Shown: positions 9,880 to 19,094 of the stretch, in pieces
Layout of the letters: each line of letters opens with the position of its first letter
How positions within the stretch are numbered: the first letter of the stretch is position 1
From: Sulfitobacter sp. SK011
GTDB lineage: Bacteria; Pseudomonadota; Alphaproteobacteria; Rhodobacterales; Rhodobacteraceae
NCBI RefSeq assembly: GCF_003352065.1
Contig: NZ_CP025803.1
Location: 3,327,574 to 3,391,573 of the forward strand
Length of the DNA: 64,000 nucleotides
Reading direction: 5' to 3'
Translations under genes and position numbers: made by a program
The notes under the pieces: model-generated
Told to the model about the DNA's origin: nothing
Database searches by the model: none
The model's input: the letters and a program-made list of their open reading frames with translations, nothing else

Positions 9880-10656
9880 ATGAAAATAGGTCTTATAGGT
9901 AAGGGTGCTATTGCGAACTACGTAAGCGCGGCCCTGGAAAAGCGGGGCCACTCGATTGCTGTCACCCTGCTTCGGCCCGTACGCGTGGCCGAAAACCCTG
10001 ATCACTATGTTGGTTCGGTTCAGGATTTGCCCACCGATCTTGACCTGATGATCGACTGCGCAGGACACGCGGCGCTGACCGAACATGGGCCTGCAATCTT
10101 GTCGCGCGGAACAGACCTTATCACCGTCTCATTGGGTGCCTTGGCAGATCATCACGTCTTTGCTGACCTCGAAACCGCAGCCAAACAAGGGCGGTCGAAA
10201 CTGCACCTCGCCAGCGGTGCCATTGGCGCGCTTGATTGCCTGCAAGCCGCCCGTATTGGGCAGTTGAACAGTGTCACCTATGTCGGGCGCAAACCGCCAA
10301 AAGGGTGGGCAGGGTCGCCGGCGGAACAAAAGCTGGACCTTCATGCGCTGACAAGCGGTGCCGTGACCCATTTTCAGGGCACCGCCCGTGACGCCGCATT
10401 GACCTATCCAAAAAACGCAAATGTTGCAGCTGCGGTGGCCTTGGCCGGGATCGGTTTTGATGCCACGCAGGTTCAGTTGATCGCGGATGCTAATGTCATC
10501 GAAAATATCCACGAAATCGACGCCTCGGGTGAATTTGGAAATTTCCACTTTCGGATCAGCGGAAAGTCTCTGCCTGATAACCCGCGCAGTTCGGCCCTTG
10601 CCGCGATGAGCGTGGTGAGCAAGCTGGATCAAATCATCCAGCCGATAAGCCTATGA
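9880..10656 (+). CDS. nadX: L-aspartate dehydrogenase family protein (NadX-like)
   Basis: A 258-residue NAD(P)-dependent amino acid dehydrogenase of the NadX family, which oxidises L-aspartate to iminoaspartate. The Rossmann motif GLIGKGAIANYV opens the protein; family motifs SGAIGALDCLQAAR, YPKNANVAAAVALAG and DASGEFGNF follow. An ATG at 9874 is in frame, but AAAAGG at 9867-9872 is 7 bp before the ATG at 9880, so 9880 is chosen. It is coupled to the LysR gene by an ATGA overlap. Two roles are possible: providing iminoaspartate for NAD synthesis, or acting on an amino-acid intermediate of the neighbouring ring-cleavage pathway. The gene context favours the second but does not prove it. Confidence 0.8.
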   Translation: MKIGLIGKGAIANYVSAALEKRGHSIAVTLLRPVRVAENPDHYVGSVQDLPTDLDLMIDCAGHAALTEHGPAILSRGTDLITVSLGALADHHVFADLETAAKQGRSKLHLASGAIGALDCLQAARIGQLNSVTYVGRKPPKGWAGSPAEQKLDLHALTSGAVTHFQGTARDAALTYPKNANVAAAVALAGIGFDATQVQLIADANVIENIHEIDASGEFGNFHFRISGKSLPDNPRSSALAAMSVVSKLDQIIQPISL

Positions 10657-11597
10657 TTGCCCGGCATTCCCGCATCGTTGACCGCGCTTTGACCCGGCTG
10701 AAACTGCGCCAACTGCGCCTGCTGGTAGCCGTCGGCAGCCACGGCAACATCCAAAGTGCCGCGCGTGAACTGGGTGTTTCCCAACCTGCAGCCACCAAAA
10801 TGATCCAGGATCTGGAACTCGACTTTGAGGTCAAGCTGTTCGACCGCACCAATCGGGGCGTTGTCCCGACCGTCTTTGGTGATACGCTGATCCGTCACGG
10901 CAAACTTATTTTTGCGCAGGTTTCAAACGCGGCACAGGAACTGGACGACCTTAACGAAGGCAATTCAGGCCGGGTCGTCGTCGGCACCCTGCTTGCGGCG
11001 TCCACAGGGCTGCTTCCGGCTGCGATTGATATCGTGCTAACCGAACGCCCCAAGGTTGCGATAAAGATCAGCGAAGGCACCAACGAGGTTTTAATGCCCG
11101 CGCTATTGTCAGGTGAAATTGACATGGTGCTCGGACGTCTTCCTTCGCATCGTCACCGCGACAAAATCAAACAGGAAAAACTGTTCGAAGATCGGGTGTT
11201 GGCCGTTGTGGGCAACCAACATCCGCTGGCAGGTAAACGGTCGGTGTCGTTTGAGCAGATCAAACCCTACGGGTGGATTTTGCCACCGCTGGAAACAACA
11301 TTGCGCCGGCAGATTGACCATTTTTTCGTAGGCCAGCAGCAATACCAACCCCCTATGGCAATCGAATCCGTATCCTACCTTGCCAACCGCGCGCTTTTAC
11401 AATCACGCGATTTGATCTCCCTCATGCCCGCCGAGGTCATCGCCCAGGATATCGAAAATGGTCATCTGTCGAAACTCGACTGGATCGTCCCCTTTGGTCA
11501 GGGCCCCATTGGCATCTCTTATCGCTCAGACACCAGCCTATCACCGGCAGGACAGGCTTTTATGCAAGCACTGCACCGCGCCGCCCGGGAAAGATAA
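10653..11597 (+). CDS. LysR family transcriptional regulator
   Basis: A 314-residue regulator with an N-terminal winged helix-turn-helix at about residues 17-75 (LRQLRLLVAV, then GVSQPAATKMIQDLE, then LFDRTNRGV) and a periplasmic-binding-like effector domain from about 95 onward. LysR regulators usually bind upstream of divergent or adjacent target genes and respond to a pathway intermediate. It overlaps the nadX stop codon by 4 bp (ATGA). The likely targets are the divergent DapA-like/dioxygenase/TRAP operon, nadX itself and the aldehyde dehydrogenase downstream, where repeated motifs are visible. Confidence 0.88.
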   Translation: MIARHSRIVDRALTRLKLRQLRLLVAVGSHGNIQSAARELGVSQPAATKMIQDLELDFEVKLFDRTNRGVVPTVFGDTLIRHGKLIFAQVSNAAQELDDLNEGNSGRVVVGTLLAASTGLLPAAIDIVLTERPKVAIKISEGTNEVLMPALLSGEIDMVLGRLPSHRHRDKIKQEKLFEDRVLAVVGNQHPLAGKRSVSFEQIKPYGWILPPLETTLRRQIDHFFVGQQQYQPPMAIESVSYLANRALLQSRDLISLMPAEVIAQDIENGHLSKLDWIVPFGQGPIGISYRSDTSLSPAGQAFMQALHRAARER

Positions 11598-11603
11598 CCC
11601 TTG

Positions 11604-11638
11604 GTATTCGCCAAATTGATATCAGTATTCACCCAATT
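11604..11638 (+). promoter_or_regulatory. Direct repeats upstream of the aldehyde dehydrogenase
   Basis: GTATTCGCCAAATT (11604-11617) and GTATTCACCCAATT (11625-11638) match at 12 of 14 bases and start 21 bp apart, two helical turns. The palindrome TGATATCA (11617-11624) lies between them. The site is 64-98 bp upstream of the start at 11702, where a LysR activator would be expected to bind. Confidence 0.6.
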
Positions 11639-11701
11639 CACTTGAAGTGATGTGCAGCTTTGAATGATCTGAACGCATCACCTGTAGGAGGCACATGATC
11701 T

Positions 11702-13132
11702 ATGTATCCCGAGCTCAAGCTTTTTATTGCAGGTGAATGGCGCACAACTGCCAGTGACATGCCGGTGGTGAACCCCGCGACAGAACAGGAAATTGGGCGT
11801 CTCCCACGTGCCGCAAAGAGCGATCTGGATGATGCGCTGGAGGCGGCGGAAAAGGGCTTTCGCATCTGGAGCCGCACATCGCCGCGCAAGCGGTCTGACG
11901 TCATCCTGCGTGCCGCTGCATTGATGCGTGCGCGTCAGGAAGAAATTGCACACTCCATAACCCTCGAACACGGCAAACCGCTGCCACAGGCACGGCTTGA
12001 GGTCATTCGCGGCGCTGAATTTTTCGAATGGGACGCTGGCGAAGCCATGCGCACCTATGGCCGAGTCATTCCCGCAGCCCACGGGCATAAGTTCTCGGTT
12101 CACCATCAACCTATTGGGGTTGTTGCAGCCTTCTCGCCCTGGAACTTTCCGATGAGCCAGCCCGCGCGCAAGATTGCCGGGGCGTTGGCGTCAGGCTGTT
12201 CCATCATCCTCAAAGCAGCCGAGGAAACGCCGGCAGGCGCGATCCATATTGCGCGCGCTTTTGAAGATGCAGGGCTGCCGCCCGGCGTTCTGAACCTGTT
12301 ATTTGGCGAACCGTCTGAAATTTCCGGTTATCTGATCCCACAAGAACCGGTCCGGCTGGTGGCCTTTACCGGCTCCACGGCCATTGGCCGTCACCTGACA
12401 ACTTTAGCCTCTGAAAATATGACGTCGGTTTTGATGGAACTTGGCGGCCATGCACCCGTGATTGTCTGCGAAGATACCGACGTCGACATGGCCGCGGTTT
12501 CGGGGGCCGTGCGAAAAATGCGCAATGCGGGTCAGGTCTGCACCTCGCCAACACGGTTTTTTGTCCATGAACGCATCTTTGATGACTTCGCCGCGACCTT
12601 TGTTGAACGGGCCGCAGCGACGGTCGTGGGCAACGGCATGGATGACGGCGTAGAGATGGGACCATTGGCCAATGAACGCCGTGTGCCGGTGCTGACCGAC
12701 CTGGTCGAAGACGCCCGCGCCAAAGGGGCAGATGTCGCAACCGGCGGCGCGCGTTTTGGTGAGACCGGCTATTTCTTTGAACCAACAGTGCTGATGAACG
12801 TGCCTGATGATGCCAGGATCATGCAGGAAGAACCATTCGGCCCCATTGCTGTCATCAACCCGGTTTCATCGCTGGATGACGCAATCGCAAAGGCAAACGC
12901 AGTCCCTTACGGCTTGGCCGGATACGCCTTTACCAACCGCGCGGATTACATTGATCGCATGATCGATGAAGTAGAGGTCGGCAATCTGTCGATCAACACA
13001 CTTGAAGCCTCAATGCCTGAAACCCCGTTCGGGGGCGTTAAATCCAGTGGCTATGGTCGTGAGGGTGGTGCCGAAGGGTTAGACAATTATATGACCGTCA
13101 AGCATGTTTGGCATTCTGCCAAAATAACCTGA
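11702..13132 (+). CDS. NAD(P)-dependent aldehyde dehydrogenase
   Basis: A 476-residue soluble aldehyde dehydrogenase, similar in layout to succinate-semialdehyde dehydrogenases. Catalytic residues are in place: N148 in SPWNFP, K171 in ILKAAEE, general base E246 in MELGGH, nucleophile C280 in GQVCTSP. The cofactor turn is FTGSTAIG. AGGAGG at 11686-11691 lies 10 bp before the ATG; another ATG at 11695 is out of frame. It follows the LysR gene by 104 bp, with repeated motifs in that gap. In this context it could oxidise a semialdehyde made by the dioxygenase or the DapA-like lyase; substrate identity is not visible from sequence. Confidence 0.85.
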   Translation: MYPELKLFIAGEWRTTASDMPVVNPATEQEIGRLPRAAKSDLDDALEAAEKGFRIWSRTSPRKRSDVILRAAALMRARQEEIAHSITLEHGKPLPQARLEVIRGAEFFEWDAGEAMRTYGRVIPAAHGHKFSVHHQPIGVVAAFSPWNFPMSQPARKIAGALASGCSIILKAAEETPAGAIHIARAFEDAGLPPGVLNLLFGEPSEISGYLIPQEPVRLVAFTGSTAIGRHLTTLASENMTSVLMELGGHAPVIVCEDTDVDMAAVSGAVRKMRNAGQVCTSPTRFFVHERIFDDFAATFVERAAATVVGNGMDDGVEMGPLANERRVPVLTDLVEDARAKGADVATGGARFGETGYFFEPTVLMNVPDDARIMQEEPFGPIAVINPVSSLDDAIAKANAVPYGLAGYAFTNRADYIDRMIDEVEVGNLSINTLEASMPETPFGGVKSSGYGREGGAEGLDNYMTVKHVWHSAKIT

Positions 13133-13247
13133 CTGGCCCCTTGATCCAGATCGCTGTCATCCAACCTGCCATCCGACTTTTTGATCAATCTGAATGCGCC
13201 AGCATTTTTGATCCTGGGTCTTTAGGCGAAACCTTCACTACGCACGA

Positions 13248-16200
13248 TCAGCGGCGATCCGGCCGGTCAAGATACCCGATCAGGCTCTGGATCAGTTTGA
13301 AACCCGTCCGTGCATCCGTTTCAAGAATAGACAGGAAATCATCAGCCTCGATACGCAGCAGGGTGATGTCACTGTCTGCACGCATGTCCAGACGCCGGGG
13401 ATCGTTCCGGATCAACCCCAACTCTCCTACAAGCGTGCCTTCGGTGGGATAGATGGCAAACGCCTCTTCTCCCGTTTCAGTACGCTCAATCAATGCGACA
13501 TTGCCTTCGTAAATCAGGAAAGCGCCATCGGGCAGGTCATTCTTGCGAAACACATACGATCCCGATTTGAAGGTGACCCAACGCGCACTAAACGCCAAGA
13601 GCCTGAGTTGTTGACGGCTGAGTTCGCGAAACAGCGGGGCGCGGCGCAACGCCTGTAATTTACGTTGCAGATCGCTTGTTTCCGGCGTCTGAACAGCGTC
13701 CTCGCCCTCTTGACCAACCGCCCTGAACTGTCCCTGACGCAATTCGATGTCACGGTCATGCAGGCCATCTTTCGGCGTCTCCGTTTCAAGCTGCAAGATG
13801 GTCGCGTCCGGCAGCAAGCTTCGAAATGTCGCCATTGTGCGGGTCCGTGCGGCAGGGTCATGGCTTGCCAATGCCCTGTCCAAAATCACCAAATCCGGTC
13901 CCTTTACCACCGCCTGAGCAATGCTGACCTGTTCAAGCACCTGCTGCGGCAAGTTCTTACCGCGCCGTGCGGTTGGCAGTTTATCGATCAAATCCATCAA
14001 GGTTGCGTGATCAACCTGCCCGTTCAGCACATCGACAACCACCCCTTTGATTTTCTCGCGGCGTGCCCGCGAGGTTGGCGCGATTTTTCCGAATATCAGG
14101 TTTTCAAGGGCGCTTATCCCAGGATGCCAAGCCGCCAAATCAAAGGCAACAAAGTCAGCGCTGAGAGATGAAGACGCATCGGCCGCTGCTTTTCGCGCAG
14201 CCACAACGGATGCCTTCAGGTCGTCTGAAAATACCCCATCAAGCTGTGCGGCAGCAATATTGACTGACAACGACAGAAAAAGCGCTTCGTCCGCACGCCG
14301 TTGGCGCGGCTTGGGCTGGGGCGACAATTCAGCCCTTTGCAGTGCCAGTTCAAGTTCCTTCATGGTCCCATCGGGCAGGCCAAGACGCTGAAACGGTACA
14401 TTTTGTGTTTCTACGGTATCGAAAACCTCAAGCAGGGTCTCGGCAATCACCTTGCCCTGCGCCAACACCGCATCGCGTAGTCCCAGGTCAGCCAGCAGCA
14501 CCTCAAACGCCGCTGCGGCCTTGGGGTCAAGCCAGCGCTTTTGGATTGCGGTTCCGCCCAGCAGGTTTTCCGGCAAGGTCAGCGCGTCCACATAAGTATC
14601 CGAGCCAAATCTCTGGACAGCGGTCATTAAATCCAGACGCTCAAGTTGCACCGCCACATGGGCCCGCGCGGCAACCAACGCTTCGAAAAAGGCAGCGTTC
14701 TGGGCCGCGTTCAGCGGATGATCCAGAACACGGGCCAGAAGCATCCGCTGGCCACCTGTCATCTCGATCAGCTCGCGCCAGCCGTCTTCTGCGCGCTTGA
14801 TGACATCCGCCGACACCTGCGCAGGATGCCATGCCGTCAACGCGCTATCGATGCTGTTTCCGCTGCGCTCTGCCTCGTCTCGCAAATTCCCCTGCAGCGC
14901 CTCGCTGGGCATTTGCCGCAAGGGCAGCATGACATTCTCACCCAGCGTTCCCTCAAAAATATGCGATGATGACGTCACATGCGCGATGCGCCCAACAATG
15001 GCCTGCTGCGACATGTCAGCCAAATTCACATCATCCCAAAGGACCTTGCCGGAATGCGCGGAAAGCTCTCTCATCAGCAAAAGCGCCAATGTCGTGCAAT
15101 CGCCGTCATCCTCTGCTGTCACGCAGGTCCAGCTTCCCGGTTCCAAGGTCAGCTCAGCTCCTGACAAGACATGCCTGCCATCACCATCTTCCAATTCCAC
15201 CCGGTCCAGCTTGATCGTTGGTGCCCCAGCATTTGTGGCAATCGGCTCAGCTTCTGTCGGCAGGGACTTCAGCAAATCAGCGGGCGCAAATCGGCGCACG
15301 ATCATGATGTAGCGTTGCGACACCTCCTGCACGGCGGTGTAATAGGTCAGCAGTTCCTTCCAGGGGCTCGACAGATCCTTGAACGCGGCGATTGCGGCGA
15401 CCAGCGCCCCAATCGTGAGCTGGCCGTTGATGACCAAAAGACCCCCGACGAGAAAGTAGAAAAACGGTGTCAGCTGAGTAAGGAAGTTATTGGTGAATTT
15501 CATGAAGTACTTGCGGTGATAGATTTCGAACCGGGTCTCAAAGAGTTTTCCGAGCCGCGCGCTCATCGCTGCCTGGCGGTACCGCCAGCCGCCATGCTGC
15601 CGCAAAACTGGTGCCCCTTCAGAAATCTCTCCGATTTCTGAAGACAGGCTGCGCATCTGCAAAATCCGACTGCGGTTCAGCACGTTGATTTTTGCCTGCA
15701 TCCGCGGGATCAGCCATGCCTGCACCGGAATAAGCGCCACTGCGGCTAAGCCGAACCAGACGTTTTGAACAAAGAGAAACAGCAGAATCGTGATCATTTG
15801 TCCCGCCTGCAGCAGCGGATTTGCAAATGCATCCCCCATGATCCCGCCAAGCGGCTCGGCCTCTGCCGTGACCATCGCCACAAGCTCGCCTTCGGACACG
15901 CGCGCCTGATAGCTTCGTGGAAAGCGCAGAATACGCCCCACCAGCGTATATCGAAACCGCCTGAGCAACCGTTCGGCCAAGACACCCTTCATGGTGTTGA
16001 CCCGCATCTTCAACAGCCCGTGCGCGATCACAGAGCCCAGAAACGCAAAACACAATGTCAGCAAGAGCGCCGTTTGTGAAATCTCAAACCCATAGAACAG
16101 GACCGCATCTGACTGAGCCCCGATGGCGTCATTGATGATCCGCTTTGGCAATTCCAACGTCAGATAGAGCAGCGGAAACAGCAGGAGCGTCACAAATACA

Positions 16201-16259
16201 AGGATGAATTGGTCGCGCCGGGAATGGTGCCAGATAAAAGCAATGAGGGATTTTTGCAT
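13248..16259 (-). CDS. ABC exporter-like protein with degenerate ATPase and C-terminal cyclic-nucleotide-binding domain
   Basis: A 1003-residue fusion. Residues 1-330 form a type I ABC exporter membrane domain with about six segments. From about 348 comes an ATPase-like region, but Walker A is lost (TAEDDGDCTT near 381-390, no lysine). A signature-like TGGQRMLLARVL lies at 501-512 and, after a long insertion, a second signature/Walker B-like stretch at 773-801 (VSIAQAVV, then LVILDRALASHD) with arginine where the catalytic glutamate should be. Residues 875-1000 form a CRP-like cyclic-nucleotide-binding domain (GELGLIRNDPRR as the phosphate-binding cassette). It probably cannot hydrolyse ATP itself. 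Role unknown; a cyclic-nucleotide-gated regulator or lipid-related membrane protein are possibilities. It converges on the aldehyde dehydrogenase gene. Confidence 0.75.
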   Translation of the reverse strand: MQKSLIAFIWHHSRRDQFILVFVTLLLFPLLYLTLELPKRIINDAIGAQSDAVLFYGFEISQTALLLTLCFAFLGSVIAHGLLKMRVNTMKGVLAERLLRRFRYTLVGRILRFPRSYQARVSEGELVAMVTAEAEPLGGIMGDAFANPLLQAGQMITILLFLFVQNVWFGLAAVALIPVQAWLIPRMQAKINVLNRSRILQMRSLSSEIGEISEGAPVLRQHGGWRYRQAAMSARLGKLFETRFEIYHRKYFMKFTNNFLTQLTPFFYFLVGGLLVINGQLTIGALVAAIAAFKDLSSPWKELLTYYTAVQEVSQRYIMIVRRFAPADLLKSLPTEAEPIATNAGAPTIKLDRVELEDGDGRHVLSGAELTLEPGSWTCVTAEDDGDCTTLALLLMRELSAHSGKVLWDDVNLADMSQQAIVGRIAHVTSSSHIFEGTLGENVMLPLRQMPSEALQGNLRDEAERSGNSIDSALTAWHPAQVSADVIKRAEDGWRELIEMTGGQRMLLARVLDHPLNAAQNAAFFEALVAARAHVAVQLERLDLMTAVQRFGSDTYVDALTLPENLLGGTAIQKRWLDPKAAAAFEVLLADLGLRDAVLAQGKVIAETLLEVFDTVETQNVPFQRLGLPDGTMKELELALQRAELSPQPKPRQRRADEALFLSLSVNIAAAQLDGVFSDDLKASVVAARKAAADASSSLSADFVAFDLAAWHPGISALENLIFGKIAPTSRARREKIKGVVVDVLNGQVDHATLMDLIDKLPTARRGKNLPQQVLEQVSIAQAVVKGPDLVILDRALASHDPAARTRTMATFRSLLPDATILQLETETPKDGLHDRDIELRQGQFRAVGQEGEDAVQTPETSDLQRKLQALRRAPLFRELSRQQLRLLAFSARWVTFKSGSYVFRKNDLPDGAFLIYEGNVALIERTETGEEAFAIYPTEGTLVGELGLIRNDPRRLDMRADSDITLLRIEADDFLSILETDARTGFKLIQSLIGYLDRPDRR

Positions 16260-16737
16260 CAGTCGGTCATGCGTTCATATCAGGGGACAGTGTCGAAGCG
16301 GCAATGCAGGAAACGGGATCGTCACAATGGCTCTGTTTCGCAATGACGGCGAAATCACATATGTTCAGCATCGGCTTTGAGTGATCCACATTTGGGTTAA
16401 GATAAATCTGAGCAGCAAAAAAATTCATTGTTACATCTAAACGGTAATGCATGAACAGCACTGCGTCTATGTTCCGACACACAATGCGCATCGGAATGGG
16501 GGCCGCCACAGCAAATAAACCGGGATCGCCGAATAAAATTCTACCTGAGGTTTCATTGTTGAGTTCTTGGGTATGACCAGTGGCACATCACTGTCAGGTC
16601 GATCACACCACGGGTCTCCACGTGACAATGTCGGTGAGACGGACCGGTTCAGTGTAATGGGGTGCCGTCATGACTTTCCCCGCAGCTTATCCAAAGCGCG
16701 CAGGTTGATGGCCCTCGTACTGACCTGACGGTCTCAC
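16260..16737. other. 478-bp stretch without a supported gene
   Basis: Between the ABC/cyclic-nucleotide fusion and the flavodoxin gene, both on the minus strand. A small open frame of 80 codons (16267-16509, minus) has no ribosome site or family features. I see no strong hairpin or repeat. It should contain the promoter of the ABC fusion gene near its left end. Confidence 0.5.
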
Positions 16738-17268
16738 TTACTTGTCGGCAGAAAGAAAACGCGTCACAACCCTGCCAAGCGCGTCCCAATCCGTAAACTC
16801 ACACTCTTGCGTGCGCGGATCAATGGTTTGGTGACGCAAGATCGCGTGGCGCAGAACCTCGGTTTCATAATAGCCATAGCTGCTGGGCCGAACCGCCCCG
16901 GCGACCAGCGCCTCTGCATTTGGCTTGAGCCCGGTGCGCATTTTCATTTCATCCATGTACTCTTGTGCCTCCCCCATTAGCTTAGGGAAAGCGGCACCCA
17001 GACTGACCGAGATCATCAGCGTGCGCCGCGCCTCCAGATCAGCCCGGCTTGCGGTCAGTAAGACCTCAAAGTTGGGTGGATGCCTGCGTTCATGGACAGG
17101 GGCGGCCAGAATGACGGTGTCAAACCCGTCAAATGTCACGTCGGCCATCTTGTCCGAGACATCTACGATCGTGGGATCATGCCCTGCGCTGCGGACTGTT
17201 TCCTCAATAAACTGGGCTATCTTGCGGGTCTGTCCTTCGATGGAGGCAAACAGAATGAGTACCGGCAT
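16738..17268 (-). CDS. Flavodoxin-domain protein (HemG-like)
   Basis: A 176-residue flavodoxin-fold protein resembling menaquinone-dependent protoporphyrinogen IX dehydrogenase HemG. The FMN phosphate loop is S9-I-E-G-Q-T-R, right after the first strand MPVLILFAS. The second strand TVILAAPVHERRHPPNF matches the HemG pattern of a glycine/proline-rich loop after AAPV. The C-terminal part (GYYETEVLRHAILRH) is also typical. Whether it supports haem synthesis is inferred; other electron-transfer roles remain possible. AGGAGA lies just upstream. It is a single gene with 262 bp to the next operon. Confidence 0.75.
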   Translation of the reverse strand: MPVLILFASIEGQTRKIAQFIEETVRSAGHDPTIVDVSDKMADVTFDGFDTVILAAPVHERRHPPNFEVLLTASRADLEARRTLMISVSLGAAFPKLMGEAQEYMDEMKMRTGLKPNAEALVAGAVRPSSYGYYETEVLRHAILRHQTIDPRTQECEFTDWDALGRVVTRFLSADK

Positions 17269-17530
17269 TTGGTCTCTCCTTGTCTATATTTGCGGCGCAT
17301 CAGGCACCAACTCTGCATAGACAATAAGGGGGTCAGCCCACGCTGGCTTTGTTCGAGATCAAATAGGAGCGGTTCTTTTTTGAATTCAAAAATGATTGGC
17401 GGACGATGCGATGTCCGAAACCGCAAGCGGCGGCACAGAACAAACCTGCCGGTCCTGATATTTGCAGCGCAACAGATCTGATCTGCGGCTTACCAGTCCC
17501 TTGCAGTGCAACCGAACGGGCTTCGCCAAC

Positions 17531-18262
17531 TTACAATTTGTAACTCGGCAAAAGCTGAAACGCGTCTCGCAGGGCATCGCCCCAGCCCGATGCGATTTCC
17601 TGATAAATGGCATCGTCGCTTTTGATCCGCGTCGTGCGATCACAGGTGAAGGTGTCGTTTTCGTACACCTGAAGATCAAAGGGCAGACCGACGGACAGGT
17701 TCGATTTTACGGTGGAATCAAAAGACACAATCAACAGCTTTATTGCATCCGCAAAGTCCATTGCACGATCATAGGCCCGCACCAGAATGGGCTTGCCATA
17801 TTTGGTTTCGCCGATCTGAAAAAACGGTGTGTCGTCAGTTATCTCGATAAAATTGCCTTCGGGATAGACCATAAAGACAGTTGGCTTGCCGCCCTTGATC
17901 TGCCCGCCCACGATGATCGACGCCCCAAACTGATCATCCGAGGTCTGACCCGTTGGAGATGAGCTTGTGATCACCTCTTTCAAGGTCGATCCAACCAGCC
18001 GCGCCACCTGAAACATCGTTGGCAGACGCAGGATGTTTGGATCGCGGTCTTGTTCGGAAATGGAACGTTCTTCAAGCAGGCTGATCAGTGACTGCGTTGT
18101 CGCCAGATTGCCGGCGGTCATGATGGTGATGGCCCGTTCATCCGGGACCTGCCAGGAAAACATCTTCTTGCTCACAGCAAAGTTGTCCACGCCGGCGCTG
18201 GTGCGTGTGTCAGACATGAAAACCAGACCGCGATCCAGCCGCATGCCAATGCAGTAAGTCAT
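17531..18262 (-). CDS. Proteasome-type protease Anbu
   Basis: A 243-residue Ntn-hydrolase of the Anbu family, a bacterial proteasome/HslV relative. The N-terminus MTYCIGMRL gives Thr1 after Met removal; mature D17 (SDTRT) and lysine at K32 (or adjacent K31; SKKM) complete the proteasome-type site. It is the last gene of a four-gene operon with an ATP-grasp protein, an alpha-E protein and a transglutaminase-like protein, the context known for Anbu. Family members form helical or ring assemblies; the substrate is not known. The set suggests peptide ligation and cleavage of a small peptide or protein tag. Confidence 0.88.
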   Translation of the reverse strand: MTYCIGMRLDRGLVFMSDTRTSAGVDNFAVSKKMFSWQVPDERAITIMTAGNLATTQSLISLLEERSISEQDRDPNILRLPTMFQVARLVGSTLKEVITSSSPTGQTSDDQFGASIIVGGQIKGGKPTVFMVYPEGNFIEITDDTPFFQIGETKYGKPILVRAYDRAMDFADAIKLLIVSFDSTVKSNLSVGLPFDLQVYENDTFTCDRTTRIKSDDAIYQEIASGWGDALRDAFQLLPSYKL

Positions 18263-18296
18263 CTTTTTCTACCTAAAAGGATTCGACGTGATCTCT

Positions 18297-19094
18297 TTAC
18301 TGCTGAACTTGCACAGATACCATCAATGTCTCATCCGCCGAACCCATGCGCAAACCTTCGATCGGTGCGGCATCCCGGGCATCGCGTCCAATGGCGATAC
18401 GCGTATACCTTTCGTCCGGCGAAACCCCGTTTGAAATGTCAAACCCGACCCAACCCAGGTCATTCACATAGGCCTCTGCCCAGGCATGGGTTGCGTCCTG
18501 TTCGACCCGGTCGTTGATCATCAGATAGCCACTGACATAGCGCGCCGGGATACCAGAAAGCCGCACCGCAGTCAGAAAAACCTGTGCATGGTCCTGACAC
18601 ACACCGCGGCTGCCCTGCAATGCAACTTCGGCAGGGGTGTTCACATCGGTCCGGCCAAACTCATAGGGAAGTGCCTTGAGGATGGCGGCGGACAGGCCGT
18701 GCAGACCGCTCAACTGCGCCCCCGTGTCGCCCGTGATGCGCGGCAACGCCTTGATCGCGTCGCCCGCTGTTGTCAGCACCGTTGGCTGAAGAAAATGCCA
18801 CAAAGGCGCGCGCCCGAAAACCTGCCCCAGAATGCCAGTGCTGTTGAGGGTCTCGACCATTCCACTTGCGCGAATGGTCAGCTTTTGCGCGCCACGTTCG
18901 ATACTGACCAGATCAACATGATTGCCGTAATGATCGGTATAGCTGGTCTCGATCTTGCCACCCGCGATTTCGACCGCCCAGTTGGGCACATTCTGCATGC
19001 TTGACGGTAAGGGCCGCAGCCGCACTTTTTGCAACGCGTAATCAACCGGGGCATCATAGGCATATTCGGTTGTATGACTGATCTGAAGTTCCAT
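18297..19094 (-). CDS. Transglutaminase-like cysteine protease family protein
   Basis: A 265-residue protein with an N-terminal beta domain (bacterial transglutaminase-like N, about 1-80) and a papain-like transglutaminase core. The triad is C166 (SRGVCQDHA), H203 (ATHAWAEAY) and D219 (WVGFDISNG). No signal peptide is seen, so it is probably cytoplasmic. In bacteria such proteins usually act as peptidases or amide-transfer enzymes. It directly precedes Anbu (34-bp gap) and is adjacent to the alpha-E gene with no intergenic base, so the three are cotranscribed. Confidence 0.88.
   Translation of the reverse strand: MELQISHTTEYAYDAPVDYALQKVRLRPLPSSMQNVPNWAVEIAGGKIETSYTDHYGNHVDLVSIERGAQKLTIRASGMVETLNSTGILGQVFGRAPLWHFLQPTVLTTAGDAIKALPRITGDTGAQLSGLHGLSAAILKALPYEFGRTDVNTPAEVALQGSRGVCQDHAQVFLTAVRLSGIPARYVSGYLMINDRVEQDATHAWAEAYVNDLGWVGFDISNGVSPDERYTRIAIGRDARDAAPIEGLRMGSADETLMVSVQVQQ

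Noticed and set aside
16267-16509. Small minus-strand frame (80 codons) in the 478-bp gap
   Set aside because: No ribosome site, no signal peptide or motif, and no sign of coupling to the ABC fusion gene.
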